Source: Bacteroidota bacterium (GTDB lineage: Bacteria; Bacteroidota; Bacteroidia; Flavobacteriales; Flavobacteriaceae). Taken from it: DNA of 5,397 nucleotides. Under the pieces are notes generated by a model. The model was given only the letters and a program-made list of their open reading frames with translations. It had not been told where the DNA came from and searched no databases. Positions 5,060 to 5,397 of the stretch are shown one piece after another. The position numbers and the translations under genes were made by a program. The DNA lies in NCBI GenBank assembly GCA_023386255.1, contig JAEWKB010000171.1, positions 1 through 5,397 on the forward strand. Reading direction: 5' to 3'. Numbering within the stretch: the first letter of the stretch is position 1; each line of letters starts with the position of its first letter.

Positions 5060-5098
5060 AGTTATTATATTTAAGGAAATTTTAAGAAACAAAAGATC

Positions 5099-5397
5099 AT
5101 GAAAAAAATCATATTTACATTATTTATTGCACTTATTGGATTTGGTGTGCAGGCACAGGAGAAAAAGAGTAAAAACGCGAAACACGATATTGAAGTGTAT
5201 GGCAACTGCGACATGTGCAAAAAGAGAATTGAGAAGGCAGCCTATACCGTTGCCGGTGTAAAATCTGCCACATGGCATGCCGACCACCAAGACCTGCACC
5301 TGATAATTGATGAAAATAAATGCAGTGTTGAAGATGTTAAAAAAGCCATTGCAAAATCAGGCCATGATACAGAAAATGTAAAAGCTAAGGATGAAGA
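5099..5397 (+). CDS. Exported heavy-metal-associated (HMA) domain protein, 3' end cut by the window edge
   Basis: The visible 99 codons start MKKIIFTLFIALIGFGVQAQ, a signal peptide likely cleaved after residue 18 or 19, so the protein is periplasmic or surface exposed. Residues 29-94 form one HMA ferredoxin-like fold with GNCDMCKKRIEKAA (35-48), the CxxC loop (C37, C40) that binds Cu(I) or similar soft metals in CopZ-like chaperones. The later segments GVKSATWHADHQDLHLII (53-70) and CSVEDVKKAIAKSGHDTENV (75-94) fit the second strand and second helix. It differs from cytoplasmic CopZ in being secreted. It lies 39 nt downstream of the receptor, probably in the same operon, and may pass metal to or from it. 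The reading frame is open at the window end. Confidence 0.88.
   Translation, partial: MKKIIFTLFIALIGFGVQAQEKKSKNAKHDIEVYGNCDMCKKRIEKAAYTVAGVKSATWHADHQDLHLIIDENKCSVEDVKKAIAKSGHDTENVKAKDE

Noticed and set aside
5060..5098. A separate promoter for the HMA gene (TATTATATTTA region)
   Set aside because: It only loosely resembles TAnnTTTG and lacks the final G; co-transcription with the receptor across a 39-nt gap is simpler.

Overview
The window looks like a chromosomal segment from a Bacteroidota member, most likely Flavobacteriaceae and close to Flavobacterium. Four things point there: an exosortase of the XrtF type followed by its family-specific partner, an HYC_CC_PP-type small protein, matches to the Bacteroidota -7 promoter element TAnnTTTG upstream of several genes, and the lack of clear Shine-Dalgarno sequences. 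The sequence is moderately AT-rich. I see no phage, transposase, CRISPR or tRNA signal.

Left part, minus strand (1-1205). Read in the direction of transcription, this holds a GAF-domain protein resembling free methionine-(R)-sulfoxide reductase (750-1205), then rpsO for ribosomal protein S15 (309-578), then the first 53 codons of pnp for polynucleotide phosphorylase (160 down to the left edge). The classical rpsO-pnp order is kept. A GC-rich hairpin with a T-tract (275-300) lies between rpsO and pnp. A long perfect inverted repeat followed by a T-tract (671-746) lies just after the GAF gene stop and probably ends its transcript. The rpsO promoter comes immediately after it.

Middle part, plus strand (1278-2241). 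Divergent from the GAF gene is an overlapping pair: the exosortase XrtF, with all three catalytic residues visible, and the exosortase F system-associated membrane protein. They overlap by 23 bp and probably form one transcriptional unit. They should act together in the inner membrane on an unidentified substrate.

Right part, plus strand (2297-5397). This appears to be a metal-related cluster, most plausibly copper. It has a small secreted Cys/His-rich HYC_CC_PP protein, a 753-residue TonB-dependent outer-membrane receptor with a vicinal Cys pair in its plug, and a secreted heavy-metal-associated (HMA) protein with GNCDMC, cut by the right edge. All three carry exported thiol motifs, which suggests capture and transfer of a soft metal at the cell envelope. 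The metal is inferred, not shown.

Most of this is recognisable flavobacterial gene content. The less explained parts are the substrate of XrtF, the metal and direction of transport of the receptor cluster, and the intergenic inverted repeats around rpsO.
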